Source: Thiosymbion sp942492625
GTDB lineage: Bacteria; Pseudomonadota; Gammaproteobacteria; Chromatiales; Chromatiaceae
Reading direction: 5' to 3'
Length of the DNA: 64,000 nt
Assembly (NCBI GenBank): GCA_942492625.1
Contig: CALOFM010000039.1
Span: forward strand, 81,480 to 145,479
Positions within the stretch are counted from its first letter, which is position 1. Every line of letters starts with the position of its first letter. Under the pieces are notes generated by a model, which saw only the letters and a program-made list of their open reading frames with translations, made no database searches and was not told the origin of the DNA. The position numbers and the translations under genes were made by a program. This document shows, piece by piece, positions 8,852 to 20,054 of the stretch.

Positions 8852-9014
8852 GCGGCGGAGCTGTGATGCGCACCGCATTTGGCGACCCCGTCCGCGCATT
8901 GAGGCCGGCCGGGTGCCCTGGCTGTGTTAGCCTAAACTATCTCGTCAGAAGCCGGTTCATCAGCACCATTGTCGTGGATGGGTTTCCGAGAAGCGATCAA
9001 CCTCATATCCGATA

Positions 9015-9635
9015 GTGGCCAAGACTAAGAGCAGCCGGCGTTGGCTCGACCGGCACTTCAACGATTCTTACGTGAAGCGGGCACAACAAGAGGGCTACCG
9101 TTCTCGGGCCGCGTATAAGCTGCTGGAGATCCAGGAGAAGGACCAAGTCCTTGCGCCCGGAATGCGGGTGGTGGATTTGGGAGCCGCCCCAGGCGGCTGG
9201 AGCCAAGTAGTCTCTCGGGTCGTGGGCCCCCGAGGTCGGGTCGTGGCCCTGGACGTGCTGCCCATGGAGCCCTTGGCGGATGTGACGTTCATACAAGGAG
9301 ACTTCCGCGAGGACGAGTCCTTGTCCAGGCTGCGGCAGTTTCTGGGCGGGGATGCCGTCGACGTCGTGCTCTCGGATATGGCACCGAACGTCAGCGGAAA
9401 CACCGCCGTAGATCAGCCGCGGATGATTTATGTTTGCGAGTTGGCCCTGGATCTCGCCCGGCAGGTGTTGAAACCGGGCGGATCTTTGCTGGTCAAAATC
9501 TTTCAGGGGGAGGGGTTCGATGCCTTCCACAAGGAGGTGCGCCGGTCCTTCAAACGCGTCGCCAGCCGCAAACCCAAATCCTCCCGCGCAAGGAGCCGTG
9601 AGGTCTACCTGGTAGCGAGGGGGTACTCTTTATAG
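9015..9635 (+). CDS. rlmE: 23S rRNA (uridine-2552-2'-O)-methyltransferase RlmE (FtsJ/RrmJ)
   Basis: A 206-residue protein beginning with GTG. The family start RRWLDRHFNDSYVKRAQQEGYRSRAAYKLLEI is followed by the SAM-binding motif VVDLGAAPGGWSQV and the acidic VLSDMAPN. The lysine-containing strand SLLVKIFQGEG completes the K-D-K-E tetrad type. RlmE methylates U2552 of 23S rRNA late in large-subunit assembly. It sits about 80 bases before ftsH, the same order as in E. coli, where rlmE-ftsH are co-transcribed from a heat-shock promoter. The ribosome binding site is weak. Confidence 0.95.
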   Translation: MAKTKSSRRWLDRHFNDSYVKRAQQEGYRSRAAYKLLEIQEKDQVLAPGMRVVDLGAAPGGWSQVVSRVVGPRGRVVALDVLPMEPLADVTFIQGDFREDESLSRLRQFLGGDAVDVVLSDMAPNVSGNTAVDQPRMIYVCELALDLARQVLKPGGSLLVKIFQGEGFDAFHKEVRRSFKRVASRKPKSSRARSREVYLVARGYSL

Positions 9636-9714
9636 TAACTTAACCCCATTTTCCGAGCATATTGCTTGAAAACGGCGCTAGGGCCGATTTTCGCGGAACA
9701 AGAGGACTCCTGCC

Positions 9715-11643
<1,929 letters not shown>

Positions 11644-11835
11644 TCAGGAGGCTTTCACGCAAGCAGGCTGCCCCCGGGGGGCGGTTGCGAGCGTCTGCAC
11701 TCGATGCGCTTGAATCTTCCTGCGCAAACGCCAAGATGCAACGGGAAATATGGGCGTGCTCGCCGGGTTGGTGCGGGTATTCCGCTCTCCACTTCTTCGT
11801 AACGGCTGATGCGTCGCTTTGCCGGGAGGCCGAGT

Positions 11836-12675
11836 ATGGGTCCGCTTGATTGCGCGGGCCGGCCCCTGGACCTGTCTCGACCTTGCGTGATGGGTGTTCT
11901 TAACGTCACCCCCGATTCGTTCTCGGACGGGGGTGATTTTTTTGGCGCCGAGGATGCGCTGCGCCATGCGGAGCGGTTGGTCGCGGAAGGCGCCGACATC
12001 ATCGACGTCGGCGGTGAATCGACCCGGCCGGGTGCCGCGAGCGTATCACTCCAGGAAGAGATCGAGCGTGTCGTCCCGGTGATCGAGGCGCTCAGCGCCC
12101 TGATCGCCATTCCGATCTCGGTCGACACCAGCAAGCCGGAAGTAATGCGCGCCGCGGTCGGCGCCGGGGCGGGAATGATCAACGACGTTCGGGCCCTGCG
12201 CGCGCCCGGCGCCCTGAAGGCGGCGGCTGACGCGGCTGTGCCCGTTTGCCTGATGCATATGCAGGGGCAGCCGAGGACCATGCAGGAGGCGCCGCAATAC
12301 GCGGATGTGATCTGCGAGGTCGGGAAGTTTCTGCGCCACCGGATGGACGCTTGCGCCGCCGCGGGTATCGCCGCCGAGCGGCTGGTTTTGGATCCGGGCT
12401 TTGGGTTCGGAAAGACGCTGGCGCATAATCTTGCTCTTTTGGCGGGCCTCGAGGGGCTTTGCTCACTCGGATGTCCCCTGCTGGTGGGCTTGTCGCGTAA
12501 GTCCATGATCGGCGCATTGACCGGACGGCCGGTGGATGGACGCCTGGCCGGCAGCCTGGCGGCCGCGGTGCTCGCCGTCGAGCGTGGCGCACGGCTGGTA
12601 CGGGTGCACGACGTGGCGGCCACGGTGGACGCCCTGCGCCTGGCTTGGGCGTTGCATTGCGAAGAGAAATCCTAA
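11836..12675 (+). CDS. folP: Dihydropteroate synthase
   Basis: A 279-residue TIM-barrel enzyme that joins p-aminobenzoate to dihydropterin pyrophosphate in folate synthesis; it is the target of sulfonamides. The two Pfam/PROSITE-type signatures are visible: VMGVLNVTPDSFSDGG at the N-terminus and IDVGGESTRPGA. Later come the conserved INDVRAL, LDPGFGFGKT and VGLSRKSMIG. An upstream ATG in frame would add nine residues, but a GGGAGG six bases before this ATG favours the shorter protein. It sits in the conserved ftsH-folP-glmM order, 34 bases before the glmM GTG start. Confidence 0.95.
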   Translation: MGPLDCAGRPLDLSRPCVMGVLNVTPDSFSDGGDFFGAEDALRHAERLVAEGADIIDVGGESTRPGAASVSLQEEIERVVPVIEALSALIAIPISVDTSKPEVMRAAVGAGAGMINDVRALRAPGALKAAADAAVPVCLMHMQGQPRTMQEAPQYADVICEVGKFLRHRMDACAAAGIAAERLVLDPGFGFGKTLAHNLALLAGLEGLCSLGCPLLVGLSRKSMIGALTGRPVDGRLAGSLAAAVLAVERGARLVRVHDVAATVDALRLAWALHCEEKS

Positions 12676-12709
12676 GTCGATTGTCTATTTAAAAAAACGG
12701 GGTGAAGGC

Positions 12710-14050
12710 GTGACGCGGAAGTATTTCGGTACCGATGGCATTCGGGGGCGCGTGGGGGAGGGGAACATCACCCCGGATTTCGCGCTCAAGCTGGGTTGGG
12801 CAGCGGGGCGTGTGCTCGGCAAGGGCTTGGGCGGAAAGGCGCTTATCGGCAAGGATACCCGCATCTCGGGGTACATGTTCGAGTCCGCTCTGGAGGCGGG
12901 ACTGGTCGCCGCGGGTATGGATATCCTCCTGCTCGGGCCGATGCCGACCCCGGCCATTGCCTATTTGACGCACACCTTGCGGGGCGTCGCCGGAATCGTC
13001 ATCAGCGCTTCCCATAACGCCTACGAAGACAACGGGCTTAAGTTCTTCTCGTCGGACGGGGACAAGCTGCCGGATGAGGTCGAGCTGGCCATTGAGCGGG
13101 AGATCGACGAGCCGCTGTGCACGGTCGGTCCAGCGGACCTTGGTAAGGTGAAGCGGGTGGACGACGCCCGTGGCCGCTACATCGAGTTTTGCAAGAGCAC
13201 TATTCCCTCGAGCATGAGCTTCCGGGGCTTGAAGTTGGTGGTGGACTGCGCCAACGGCGCGACCTACCACGTGGCCCCTCATGTATTCGAGGAGCTTGGC
13301 GCGACTGTCGCAGCCATCGGCGACGAGCCTGACGGATTCAACATCAACCGGGGCGTCGGCTCCACGAATCCAGGTGTGCTGATGGAAACGGTGGTGAGGG
13401 AAGGAGCAGATCTGGGAGTTGCCTTCGACGGGGACGGTGACCGGGTGATCATGGTGGACGCCGAAGGCAACCTGATCGACGGCGATCAGCTGATCTACAT
13501 CATCGCCAAGGCGCGGCTGCGCGACGAGCAGCTCAAAGGTGACGTGGTGGGTACGCTGATGAGTAATCTGGGATTGGAGCACGCCCTGCATCGGCTCGGC
13601 GTGGGCTTCGCGCGCACCAAGGTCGGCGACCGCTATGTCATGGCGCGCCTTAAACAGGAAGACGGCGTCCTGGGTGGTGAGCAGTCGGGACACATCATCT
13701 GCAGGGACCGCACCTCCACGGGGGATGGCGTAGTCGCTGCGCTCCAGGTGCTGGCGGCCCTGCATGATGCGCAACGGAGTCTCGGCGAGCTTGCCGGCGA
13801 GATGCAGAAGTATCCGCAGCAGCTGATCAATGTTTGTCTCGACGAGCAACGAGACATCATCGGGTTGGCGCAGGTGCGCGATGCCGTCAAATCCGCGGAG
13901 CAGGAGCTGAACGGGCGCGGACGGGTGCTGTTGCGCCCGTCCGGGACCGAGCCATTGATCCGCGTCATGGTAGAGGGTATGGATACACTCCAGGTGGAAT
14001 CCATCGCCAACCGCCTTGCAGACGTGGTCCGCGCCCAAATCGCCGGTTAG
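12710..14050 (+). CDS. glmM: Phosphoglucosamine mutase
   Basis: A 446-residue enzyme that interconverts glucosamine-6-phosphate and glucosamine-1-phosphate on the route to UDP-GlcNAc. The N-terminal KYFGTDGIRG is diagnostic and places the start at a GTG (TRKYFGTDG). The active-site phosphoserine loop GIVISASHNAYEDNG, the metal-binding DGDGDR and the sugar-binding GEQSGHI are present, and the phosphate-binding RPSGTEPLIRVM closes the protein. A longer open frame upstream overlaps folP and is not real. The gene completes the ftsH-folP-glmM cluster. No secG or tpiA follows. Confidence 0.96.
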   Translation: MTRKYFGTDGIRGRVGEGNITPDFALKLGWAAGRVLGKGLGGKALIGKDTRISGYMFESALEAGLVAAGMDILLLGPMPTPAIAYLTHTLRGVAGIVISASHNAYEDNGLKFFSSDGDKLPDEVELAIEREIDEPLCTVGPADLGKVKRVDDARGRYIEFCKSTIPSSMSFRGLKLVVDCANGATYHVAPHVFEELGATVAAIGDEPDGFNINRGVGSTNPGVLMETVVREGADLGVAFDGDGDRVIMVDAEGNLIDGDQLIYIIAKARLRDEQLKGDVVGTLMSNLGLEHALHRLGVGFARTKVGDRYVMARLKQEDGVLGGEQSGHIICRDRTSTGDGVVAALQVLAALHDAQRSLGELAGEMQKYPQQLINVCLDEQRDIIGLAQVRDAVKSAEQELNGRGRVLLRPSGTEPLIRVMVEGMDTLQVESIANRLADVVRAQIAG

Positions 14051-14183
14051 GAAGGAGGGCCGCAGCGCTGCTTGAGCGGTCTTTCCGAATTTCGGACAAT
14101 AACCACCTTTGTCTTCGACACGAGCTGGTAAGCTCGGCGCGGACAGCCCCCGCAGCCTCCATAGCCCTCCCAAGGAGTAATCA

Positions 14184-15542
14184 ATGACGGCGACGACCTC
14201 GATCCATGGCATGTGGTCGACCCGGCTGGCGTTCGTGCTAGCGGCGACGGGCTCGGCGGTTGGCCTGGGCAACATCTGGCGTTTTCCCTACACGGCCGGA
14301 GAGTACGGTGGTGGTGCTTTCGTTCTGATCTACCTGCTGTGTGTCGCCGGAATCGGAATCCCGATTATGATGGCGGAGATCATGCTCGGGCGACGAGGCC
14401 GCCGCAGCCCGATCAACACCATGCGCGCCCTGGCAAAGCAAGAGGGCAAGCATCCTGCGTGGCAGCTGCTCGGTTGGATGGGCATAATTACCGGCTTCTT
14501 GATATTGTCTTTCTACAGCGTTATTGCCGGTTGGACCATGGCCTATGCCGTGCGCTCTGCGGGCGGGGTATTCCTGAACATCGACGTCGCCGGGGCCGAT
14601 GCGGTATTCGGTGCCCTGATCGGGGACGCGGAGCGCCTGCTGGCTTGGCACAGTATTTTCATGGCCCTCTGCGTGCTCGTGGTTGCCCGGGGTGTCGCAA
14701 GCGGCCTGGAGAAGGCCGTCCGATTCCTCATGCCGGCGTTGTTTCTGCTGCTGGTGTTGATGGTGGTCTACTCGATCAGCACGGGCAATTTCGGTCAGGC
14801 ACTGAGCTACATGTTCGAACCTGACTTCAGCAAGCTCTCGGCCGAGGCCGTCCTGAGCGCCATGGGGCAGGCATTTTTCAGCCTGAGCCTGGGCATGGGA
14901 GCCATTATGATCTACGGCTCCTATCTGCACAGTGATGCCTCGATCAGCAGCAACAGCGTAATCATCGCCGGCATGGACAGCCTGGTCGCGATCCTTGCGG
15001 GACTTGCGATTTTCCCCATCGTATTCGCCAATGGCCTGCAGCCGGAGCAGGGCCCCGGGCTGGTGTTCAAGGTCCTGCCGATTGCTTTCGGTCAGATGCC
15101 CGGCGGTGTCTTGTTCAGTACCCTTTTCTTCGTCCTGCTGGTATTTGCGGCCTGGACCTCCGCCATCTCGCTCTTGGAGCCCATGGTCGCCTGGCTGGTT
15201 GAAAACCTGAGCTTCAGCCGCGTACGTGCCGCGGTGCTCGCCGGAGTGTCGGTGTGGCTGTTGGGGATCGCCTGCCTGCTGTCGCTAAACGAGTGGTCCG
15301 GCGTAACCCTGTTCGGCAAGGGTTTCCTGGATCTGTTCGACTTCCTGACCGCGAACATACTGCTTCCGCTTGGCGGGTTGCTGATCGCGGCCTTCGCCGG
15401 CTGGGTGTTGTCACGGGCGGCTTCGGTGGATGAGCTGGATATGGGCGATGGTTTGGCCTACCGGCTTTGGCGGGTGTTGATTCGCTATGTCGCACCTCTG
15501 GCGGTCGCCCTCGTTTTCCTCAACGCAATCGGGCTCCTGTAG
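14184..15542 (+). CDS. Sodium-dependent transporter of the NSS/SNF family
   Basis: A 452-residue polytopic membrane protein with about eleven hydrophobic segments. The first carries the NSS signature GSAVGLGNIWRFPYTAGEYGGGAF, where the unwound helix binds sodium and substrate. Bacterial members with eleven segments transport amino acids (LeuT, MhsT type). The substrate cannot be predicted. A good ribosome binding site (AAGGAG) precedes the ATG. It is followed 17 bases later by ratA, whose ribosome binding site lies in the short gap, so the three genes may be co-transcribed. Confidence 0.88.
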   Translation: MTATTSIHGMWSTRLAFVLAATGSAVGLGNIWRFPYTAGEYGGGAFVLIYLLCVAGIGIPIMMAEIMLGRRGRRSPINTMRALAKQEGKHPAWQLLGWMGIITGFLILSFYSVIAGWTMAYAVRSAGGVFLNIDVAGADAVFGALIGDAERLLAWHSIFMALCVLVVARGVASGLEKAVRFLMPALFLLLVLMVVYSISTGNFGQALSYMFEPDFSKLSAEAVLSAMGQAFFSLSLGMGAIMIYGSYLHSDASISSNSVIIAGMDSLVAILAGLAIFPIVFANGLQPEQGPGLVFKVLPIAFGQMPGGVLFSTLFFVLLVFAAWTSAISLLEPMVAWLVENLSFSRVRAAVLAGVSVWLLGIACLLSLNEWSGVTLFGKGFLDLFDFLTANILLPLGGLLIAAFAGWVLSRAASVDELDMGDGLAYRLWRVLIRYVAPLAVALVFLNAIGLL

Positions 15543-15559
15543 GTCCTGAGGTTCGTCAG

Positions 15560-15994
15560 GTGCCGGTCATTCGCAAGAGCGCGTTGGTTACTTTCTCGGC
15601 CGATCAGATGTTCGATTTGGTGGCGGACATGGAGGCCTACCCGAGGTTTCTTCCCTGGTGCGCTTCCGCGCAGATCCTGTCGCGGGACGAAAACCGGATC
15701 TGCGGCCGCATGGAAGTTGCCCGCCTGGGGATCCGCCAGTCTTTCACCACATGCAACCGGTTCGTCACAGGGGAGCATATGGAGTTGCAGTTGGTGGACG
15801 GACCCTTTCGCAAGCTGCATGGCGCCTGGACCTTCTCGCCGCTACGCGAGGATGCCTGCAAGGTCGAGTTGGAGCTGGATTTCGAGTTCTCCGGAAAGCT
15901 CATCGATAGGGCCTTCGGCGCGGTCTTCAGTCAGGTTGCCAATACTCTGGTGGATGCCTTTTGCAAGCGGGCCGAGGAGGTATACCATGGCTGA
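15560..15994 (+). CDS. ratA: RatA/Coq10-like START-domain protein
   Basis: A 144-residue START/SRPBCC protein starting at GTG behind GAGGT. Conserved features are the N-terminal KSALVTFSADQMFDLVADMEAYPRFLPWC and the C-terminal helix SQVANTLVDAFCKRAEEVYHG. Family members bind polyketide lipids such as ubiquinone; in E. coli RatA has also been described as a toxin that blocks ribosome subunit association. Partnership with the following rnfH (ratB) gene, overlapping by eight bases, is the standard arrangement. A longer frame that reaches back into the transporter gene is not the real start. Confidence 0.9.
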   Translation: MPVIRKSALVTFSADQMFDLVADMEAYPRFLPWCASAQILSRDENRICGRMEVARLGIRQSFTTCNRFVTGEHMELQLVDGPFRKLHGAWTFSPLREDACKVELELDFEFSGKLIDRAFGAVFSQVANTLVDAFCKRAEEVYHG

Positions 15995-16307
15995 GGACCG
16001 CGTCCTGGTCGAGGTTGCTTTCGCCAGGGAGAACGAGCAAGCGATCCTCCCGGCCGAGGGCGCCGAAGGCCTCACGGCGAGAGCGGCAATCGAGCGCTCC
16101 GGGATCTTAAAACGGTTTCCGGAGATCGACCTTGCCATCAACAAGATCGGTGTATTCGGCAAGGTCGTCAAGCTCGACCGGGTACTGGAGACGGGGGATC
16201 GGGTAGAGATCTATCGACCGCTCATCGCCGACCCGAAAGAGACCCGCAAGAAGCGTGCTGCGGAGGGGAAGGTCATGCGCAAGGGCGCCGGAGAGGCAAG
16301 GGGCTGA
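15987..16307 (+). CDS. RnfH-family protein (RatB)
   Basis: A 106-residue ubiquitin-fold protein of the RnfH/UPF0125 family: LVEVAFARENEQ near the start, KIGVFGKVVKLDRVLETGDRVEIYRPL in the middle, and a basic tail with DPKETRKKRA. The ATG sits behind GAGGAGG and overlaps the end of ratA by eight bases, so translation is coupled. The function of the family is not established despite the association with Rnf complexes in some genomes; no rnf genes are present here. It converges on bamE. Confidence 0.9.
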   Translation: MAEDRVLVEVAFARENEQAILPAEGAEGLTARAAIERSGILKRFPEIDLAINKIGVFGKVVKLDRVLETGDRVEIYRPLIADPKETRKKRAAEGKVMRKGAGEARG

Positions 16308-16341
16308 GCTCGTCCGGTTTGCGTGCTTGGGTTTCCTGGCG

Positions 16342-16830
16342 CTACTCGGCAGCGTCGAAGCCGAGCTTGGAGGCCGCCCTGGCGATAATGCCACGGTTGT
16401 CTTTCCAATCGGGAACTTCCACCAATAGATCGCCTGGCTCGCGCGCAGCGGCCCGGTTTGGATCGGGGCGCAGGTCCCCTTGCACCCGCACCAGCGCATC
16501 CTCTTGGAACAGCAGGGTCAGCCGCGTAAGTCTCATGTCGTCGTGTCCGCGCCGGATCGTGTACGTGTAGTCCCAACGATCGTCGTGGAACAGGTCGGTA
16601 AGCATCGGAGTTCCGAGCAGGAACCGAACCTGACTCTTGGTCATGCCCGGCTCCAGGCGGTCCACCATCTCTTCGGTTACGATGTTTCCCTGCTGTATCG
16701 TCATCTTGTAGACGAACGGCAGCCTCTCCAGGGCGGAAGATCTGTACTGGGGCTCTTTCTTCTTCGTTGTAGAGCAGCCCCCAATGGCCAGGCTTGCCCC
16801 GACCATCAAATAAATGAGAACCTTTTGCAT
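16342..16830 (-). CDS. bamE: Outer membrane protein assembly factor BamE (SmpA/OmlA)
   Basis: A 162-residue lipoprotein: hydrophobic N-terminus ending in LAIGGC, so Cys19 is the lipid attachment site. The BamE fold follows with PFVYKMTIQQGN, then LEPGMTKSQVRFLLGTPML and DRWDYTYTIRRG, all typical. BamE is an accessory lipoprotein of the beta-barrel assembly machine at the inner face of the outer membrane. It is divergent from fur and opposite ratA-rnfH, the same layout as in many gammaproteobacteria. The C-terminal 40 residues are variable. Confidence 0.94.
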   Translation of the reverse strand: MQKVLIYLMVGASLAIGGCSTTKKKEPQYRSSALERLPFVYKMTIQQGNIVTEEMVDRLEPGMTKSQVRFLLGTPMLTDLFHDDRWDYTYTIRRGHDDMRLTRLTLLFQEDALVRVQGDLRPDPNRAAAREPGDLLVEVPDWKDNRGIIARAASKLGFDAAE

Positions 16831-16921
16831 CTTGACATGGTACCGGGACTACAATGCAGTTGCGCATGATAACGCAGAGCCTCGGCTCGTTGTCGACAAA
16901 AGTGGGTAGAGGGAGAAGAGG

Positions 16922-17332
16922 TTGGACAACTCACAGATCAAGCAGGCGGGCCTGAAGGTAACTCTGCCGCGGGTCAAGATCCTCGGCGTGCTCGAGACCA
17001 GCGACACGAGGCATATGAGCGCCGAGGACGTATACAAGTCATTGCTGGCGAACGGGGAGGAGATCGGCCTCGCAACCGTGTACCGGGTCCTGACCCAGTT
17101 CGAGGGGGCGGGCCTGGTGTGTCGGCACCACTTCGAAGGCGGGCAGTCTGTTTTCGAGCTCAACCGAGGCGGGCATCACGACCATCTAGTGTGCGTAAGG
17201 TGCGGCAAGGTCGTGGAGTTCTTGGAAGAGACCATTGAGGAGCGCCAGCGCGACATCGCCCGCGAGCACGGCTTCACACTGGTGGACCACTCGCTGGTGA
17301 TCTACGGTGTGTGCGCCGATTGCCCGAATTAG
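16922..17332 (+). CDS. fur: Ferric uptake regulator Fur
   Basis: A 136-residue metal-dependent repressor with a TTG start after a purine-rich GAGGGAGAAGAGG tract. The winged-helix part has GLKVTLPRVKIL and LATVYRVLTQFEGAGLV. The metal-binding core has HHFEGGQSVFEL, GGHHDHLVCVRCGKVVEF and the C-terminal VCADC. The two Cys-x2-Cys pairs typical of Fur are present. It should repress iron-uptake genes when Fe(II) is ample. The 91-base gap to the divergent bamE holds both promoters; I saw no convincing Fur box there. Confidence 0.95.
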   Translation: MDNSQIKQAGLKVTLPRVKILGVLETSDTRHMSAEDVYKSLLANGEEIGLATVYRVLTQFEGAGLVCRHHFEGGQSVFELNRGGHHDHLVCVRCGKVVEFLEETIEERQRDIAREHGFTLVDHSLVIYGVCADCPN

Positions 17333-17416
17333 GCACGAAGTTCGGGTCGGGGGCGGGAAGCTACGAACTAGTTTTATTCGTTTGATTCGTAGTTAGGAAC
17401 TCCTCTTCCCGGGAGT

Positions 17417-19087
17417 TCAACGCTGTGAGCGCCCGATCATCTCCCTGGCGTGCGCCAGGGTCTTCTTGGTGATCTCCTGTCCCCCCAGCATGCGCGCGAT
17501 TTCGCCGACGCGCTCCTCCGGGTCCAGGGGCTCTATAGCGGTATAGGTCTGCCCGTCTCGGGTAAGCTTGCGCACTTGCAGGTGGTTGTGGGCCTGGGCG
17601 GCGACCTGGGGCAGGTGGGTGACGCACAGGACCTGCCGTGCCGTGCCCAGAGTGCGCAGCAGCTTGCCCACGATCTCCGCCACGCCTCCGCCGATCCCGA
17701 CGTCGACCTCGTCGAAGACCAGCGAGGGTATGGCGCCGCACTCGGCGGTGGCGACCTGAATCGCGAGACTGATGCGCGAGAGCTCGCCGCCGGAAGCCAC
17801 CTTCGCCAAGGGCTGCAGGGGCTGGCCCGGATTGGCGCTGACCAGGAGCTCGACCCGGTCGAGGCCATGAGCACCAGCGGATTCGAGCTCGATCCGTGAG
17901 ACTTCCACCGCGAAGCGCCCGCCCGCCATGCCAAGCTCCTGCATGGCCGAAACGACCGTTTCTGCCAGATCCGCGGCGGCCCGCGTGCGTTCACCGCTGA
18001 GGCGTTTCCCGGCGGCGATGAAGGCATCGCGTGCTTCCTCACACTCCCGTGCCAGCGTATCGAGCGTCGTGTCGTCTCGCTCCAAAGATTCCAGCTCCTC
18101 GCGCATGGCCTCCAGGGTCTCAGGGATCTGTTCAGGGAGCACGCGGTACTTGCGGGACAGCTCGTGAACCAGCGCCAGACTTGTCTCGACTTGGTCCAGC
18201 AGGCCCGGGTCCAAATCCAGTCCGTCCAGGTACTGACGCAGGTCGCCCGCCGCTTCTTCGACCTGAATGGCGGCGCCTTCCACCAGCTCCCGCGTTTCGG
18301 CCAGCCCCTCGTCGAAACCGATGAGCGTGTCCAGGTCCGTTACCGCATGGCTGAGTCCGGTGTGCAGCGACGGCTCCCCGTCGTAGATCTGGTCGAGCAG
18401 GCGCGCGGTCGTACCCTGCAGCTCGCCCAGGTTGGCGAGGCGCTTCTGCTCTTGGTCCAGATCTTGGATCTCGGCGGCGGTCATACCCAAAGAGGCCAGC
18501 TCCTCGACTTGGTAGCGCAACAGGTCCAGCCGAGCGGCACGATCGGCGCTCTCCGCCCGAAGGCGGCGGAGCCGGTCGTCGTTCTCGCGGTATCCTCGGT
18601 ATAGATCAGCGACCTGCGCCGCCAGGGCTTTGATGCCGCCATATCGGTCGAGCAGATCCCGCTGGGCGGCCGCGCGCAGCAGTGACTGATGGGCGTGCTG
18701 GCCATGGATGTCGACAAGACGCTCACCCAGTCCCTGGAGCTGAGCACCCGTTGCCGGCCGTCCGTTGACGTGAGCCCGTGAGCGTCCCCTTCGCACCAGC
18801 AGACGGCGAACCAGGCACTCGTCGCCGTCTTGCAGATCCTGCTCCTCGAGCCAGCGGCGGGCGTCCGGGCACGCATCGAGGTCGAAGCCGGCCGTGACCT
18901 CCGCCCGCTCGCATCCGGCGCGGATCATGTCCGCGTCGGGCTTGTCTCCCAGCGCCAGTCCCAAGGCGTCGATGAGTATGGACTTGCCTGCGCCCGTCTC
19001 GCCGGTCAGTGCGGTCATTCCGGCTTCCAGGTCGAGCTCGAGGCTGCTGACAATCGCCAGGTCCTTGACGAAGATGTGGCTCAGCAT
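17417..19087 (-). CDS. recN: DNA repair protein RecN
   Basis: A 556-residue SMC-like ATPase of double-strand-break repair. The N-terminus LSHIFVKDLAIVSSLELDLEAGMTALTGETGAGKSILIDALGLALG contains Walker A. Long coiled-coil arms occupy about residues 150-350. The C-terminal lobe has the signature VASGGELSRISLAIQ and Walker B SLVFDEVDVGIGGGVAE. Length matches the family. It is probably co-transcribed with nadK, which ends 53 bases upstream, the usual nadK-recN order. Gene induction by the SOS response is common in the family, but I saw no LexA box here. Confidence 0.96.
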   Translation of the reverse strand: MLSHIFVKDLAIVSSLELDLEAGMTALTGETGAGKSILIDALGLALGDKPDADMIRAGCERAEVTAGFDLDACPDARRWLEEQDLQDGDECLVRRLLVRRGRSRAHVNGRPATGAQLQGLGERLVDIHGQHAHQSLLRAAAQRDLLDRYGGIKALAAQVADLYRGYRENDDRLRRLRAESADRAARLDLLRYQVEELASLGMTAAEIQDLDQEQKRLANLGELQGTTARLLDQIYDGEPSLHTGLSHAVTDLDTLIGFDEGLAETRELVEGAAIQVEEAAGDLRQYLDGLDLDPGLLDQVETSLALVHELSRKYRVLPEQIPETLEAMREELESLERDDTTLDTLARECEEARDAFIAAGKRLSGERTRAAADLAETVVSAMQELGMAGGRFAVEVSRIELESAGAHGLDRVELLVSANPGQPLQPLAKVASGGELSRISLAIQVATAECGAIPSLVFDEVDVGIGGGVAEIVGKLLRTLGTARQVLCVTHLPQVAAQAHNHLQVRKLTRDGQTYTAIEPLDPEERVGEIARMLGGQEITKKTLAHAREMIGRSQR

Positions 19088-19140
19088 GATCCGGTGTCCT
19101 GTTATCGGGAAACGCGAAGGAATCGAAACCTATGCTGGCT

Positions 19141-20031
19141 TCAGGATGCAGCCGTTCCTGACTGGCCCCAGCCCAACTTGGCGCGGAGGATCTTGTAATG
19201 ATCGTGTCCCTTGGGGTGGAGTAGACGTATGGGGCGCGGTGCCTGCTCCACGAAAACGCGGACAGGAGACTGTATGATTGCGGTAGTGCGTCCGTCGCAG
19301 GTGACGTGCACATGGTTGCGGTCGCGCTCGCGGATGCGAATCTCTATGTGGCTGGCGCCGGCGACGACCAAAGGGCGGTTACTCAGGGTATGGGGCGAGA
19401 TGGGGACGAGAACCACCGCGTTCAGGGCCGGATGCAGCAAGGGACCGCCTCCGGACAGGGCGTAGCCGGTGGAGCCGGTCGGGGTGGAGACGATGATGCC
19501 GTCGGAGCTCTGGGCGTTCACGAAGATGCCGTCGATATAGGTCTCCAACTCGATCATGCGCGCCGTGTTCCACTTGTGCACCACCACGTCGTTGAGGGCC
19601 AGGCAGCCGTCTTCGCAGGAGACGTGGCCCTCCACCCGCGCGATCAGCATGTTGCGGGGCTCCTCGTCGTATTCCCCGTCTAGGATCGGATCCAGGCGGG
19701 TCTCGATGTCCTCGGGGGAGACGTCCACCAGAAAGCCAAGACGCCCCAGGTTGATTCCGACAAGCGGAACGCCGAAGCTCACCATCGACCGGGCGGCATG
19801 CAGAAAGGTGCCGTCGCCGCCGACCACCACGACCAAAGCGCAGCGTTCGCCCATCTCCGGGAGACTGAGAATGCGGTCTTCCGGCGCCGACACCTTGGGG
19901 CCGCTGCTGGCGTCGAAAAAGACCTCGCAATCCCGGAAGCTGAGATATGCAACCAGGCGCTCGAGGGTCGCCCGAACTAGGGAAGTCTCGACTTGTTTGC
20001 CGATGATGCCGACTGTCGTGAAGTTGGTCAT
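19141..20031 (-). CDS. nadK: NAD kinase
   Basis: A 296-residue enzyme that phosphorylates NAD to NADP. Motifs: VVVVGGDGTFLHAAR near residue 70, GINLGRLGFL, LNDVVVHK and the diagnostic STPTGSTGYALSGGGPL. I place the start at the ATG giving MTNFTTVGIIGK, where family similarity begins. The open frame runs further upstream, but that part is translated from a 61-base tandem repeat and is not credible. There is no strong ribosome binding site. It is followed by recN on the same strand. Confidence 0.94.
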   Translation of the reverse strand: MTNFTTVGIIGKQVETSLVRATLERLVAYLSFRDCEVFFDASSGPKVSAPEDRILSLPEMGERCALVVVVGGDGTFLHAARSMVSFGVPLVGINLGRLGFLVDVSPEDIETRLDPILDGEYDEEPRNMLIARVEGHVSCEDGCLALNDVVVHKWNTARMIELETYIDGIFVNAQSSDGIIVSTPTGSTGYALSGGGPLLHPALNAVVLVPISPHTLSNRPLVVAGASHIEIRIRERDRNHVHVTCDGRTTAIIQSPVRVFVEQAPRPIRLLHPKGHDHYKILRAKLGWGQSGTAAS

Positions 20032-20054
20032 GGCCGAGTGATTGAGTAGTGGAT

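Noticed and set aside
12689..14275. Long minus-strand frame opposite glmM (and similar frames opposite ftsH, dnaK, dnaJ, hypF and soxB)
   Set aside because: Shadow of high-GC codon use in a well-identified gene; no family resemblance, no ribosome binding site.
16831..16921. Fur box and TTGACA/TACAAT promoter between bamE and fur
   Set aside because: The spacer between the two hexamers is only about 12 bases, and no 19-base Fur-box match could be defended.
17333..17416. Inverted repeats between fur and recN as a bidirectional terminator
   Set aside because: Stems are only six to seven base pairs with long loops and no proper T-tract.
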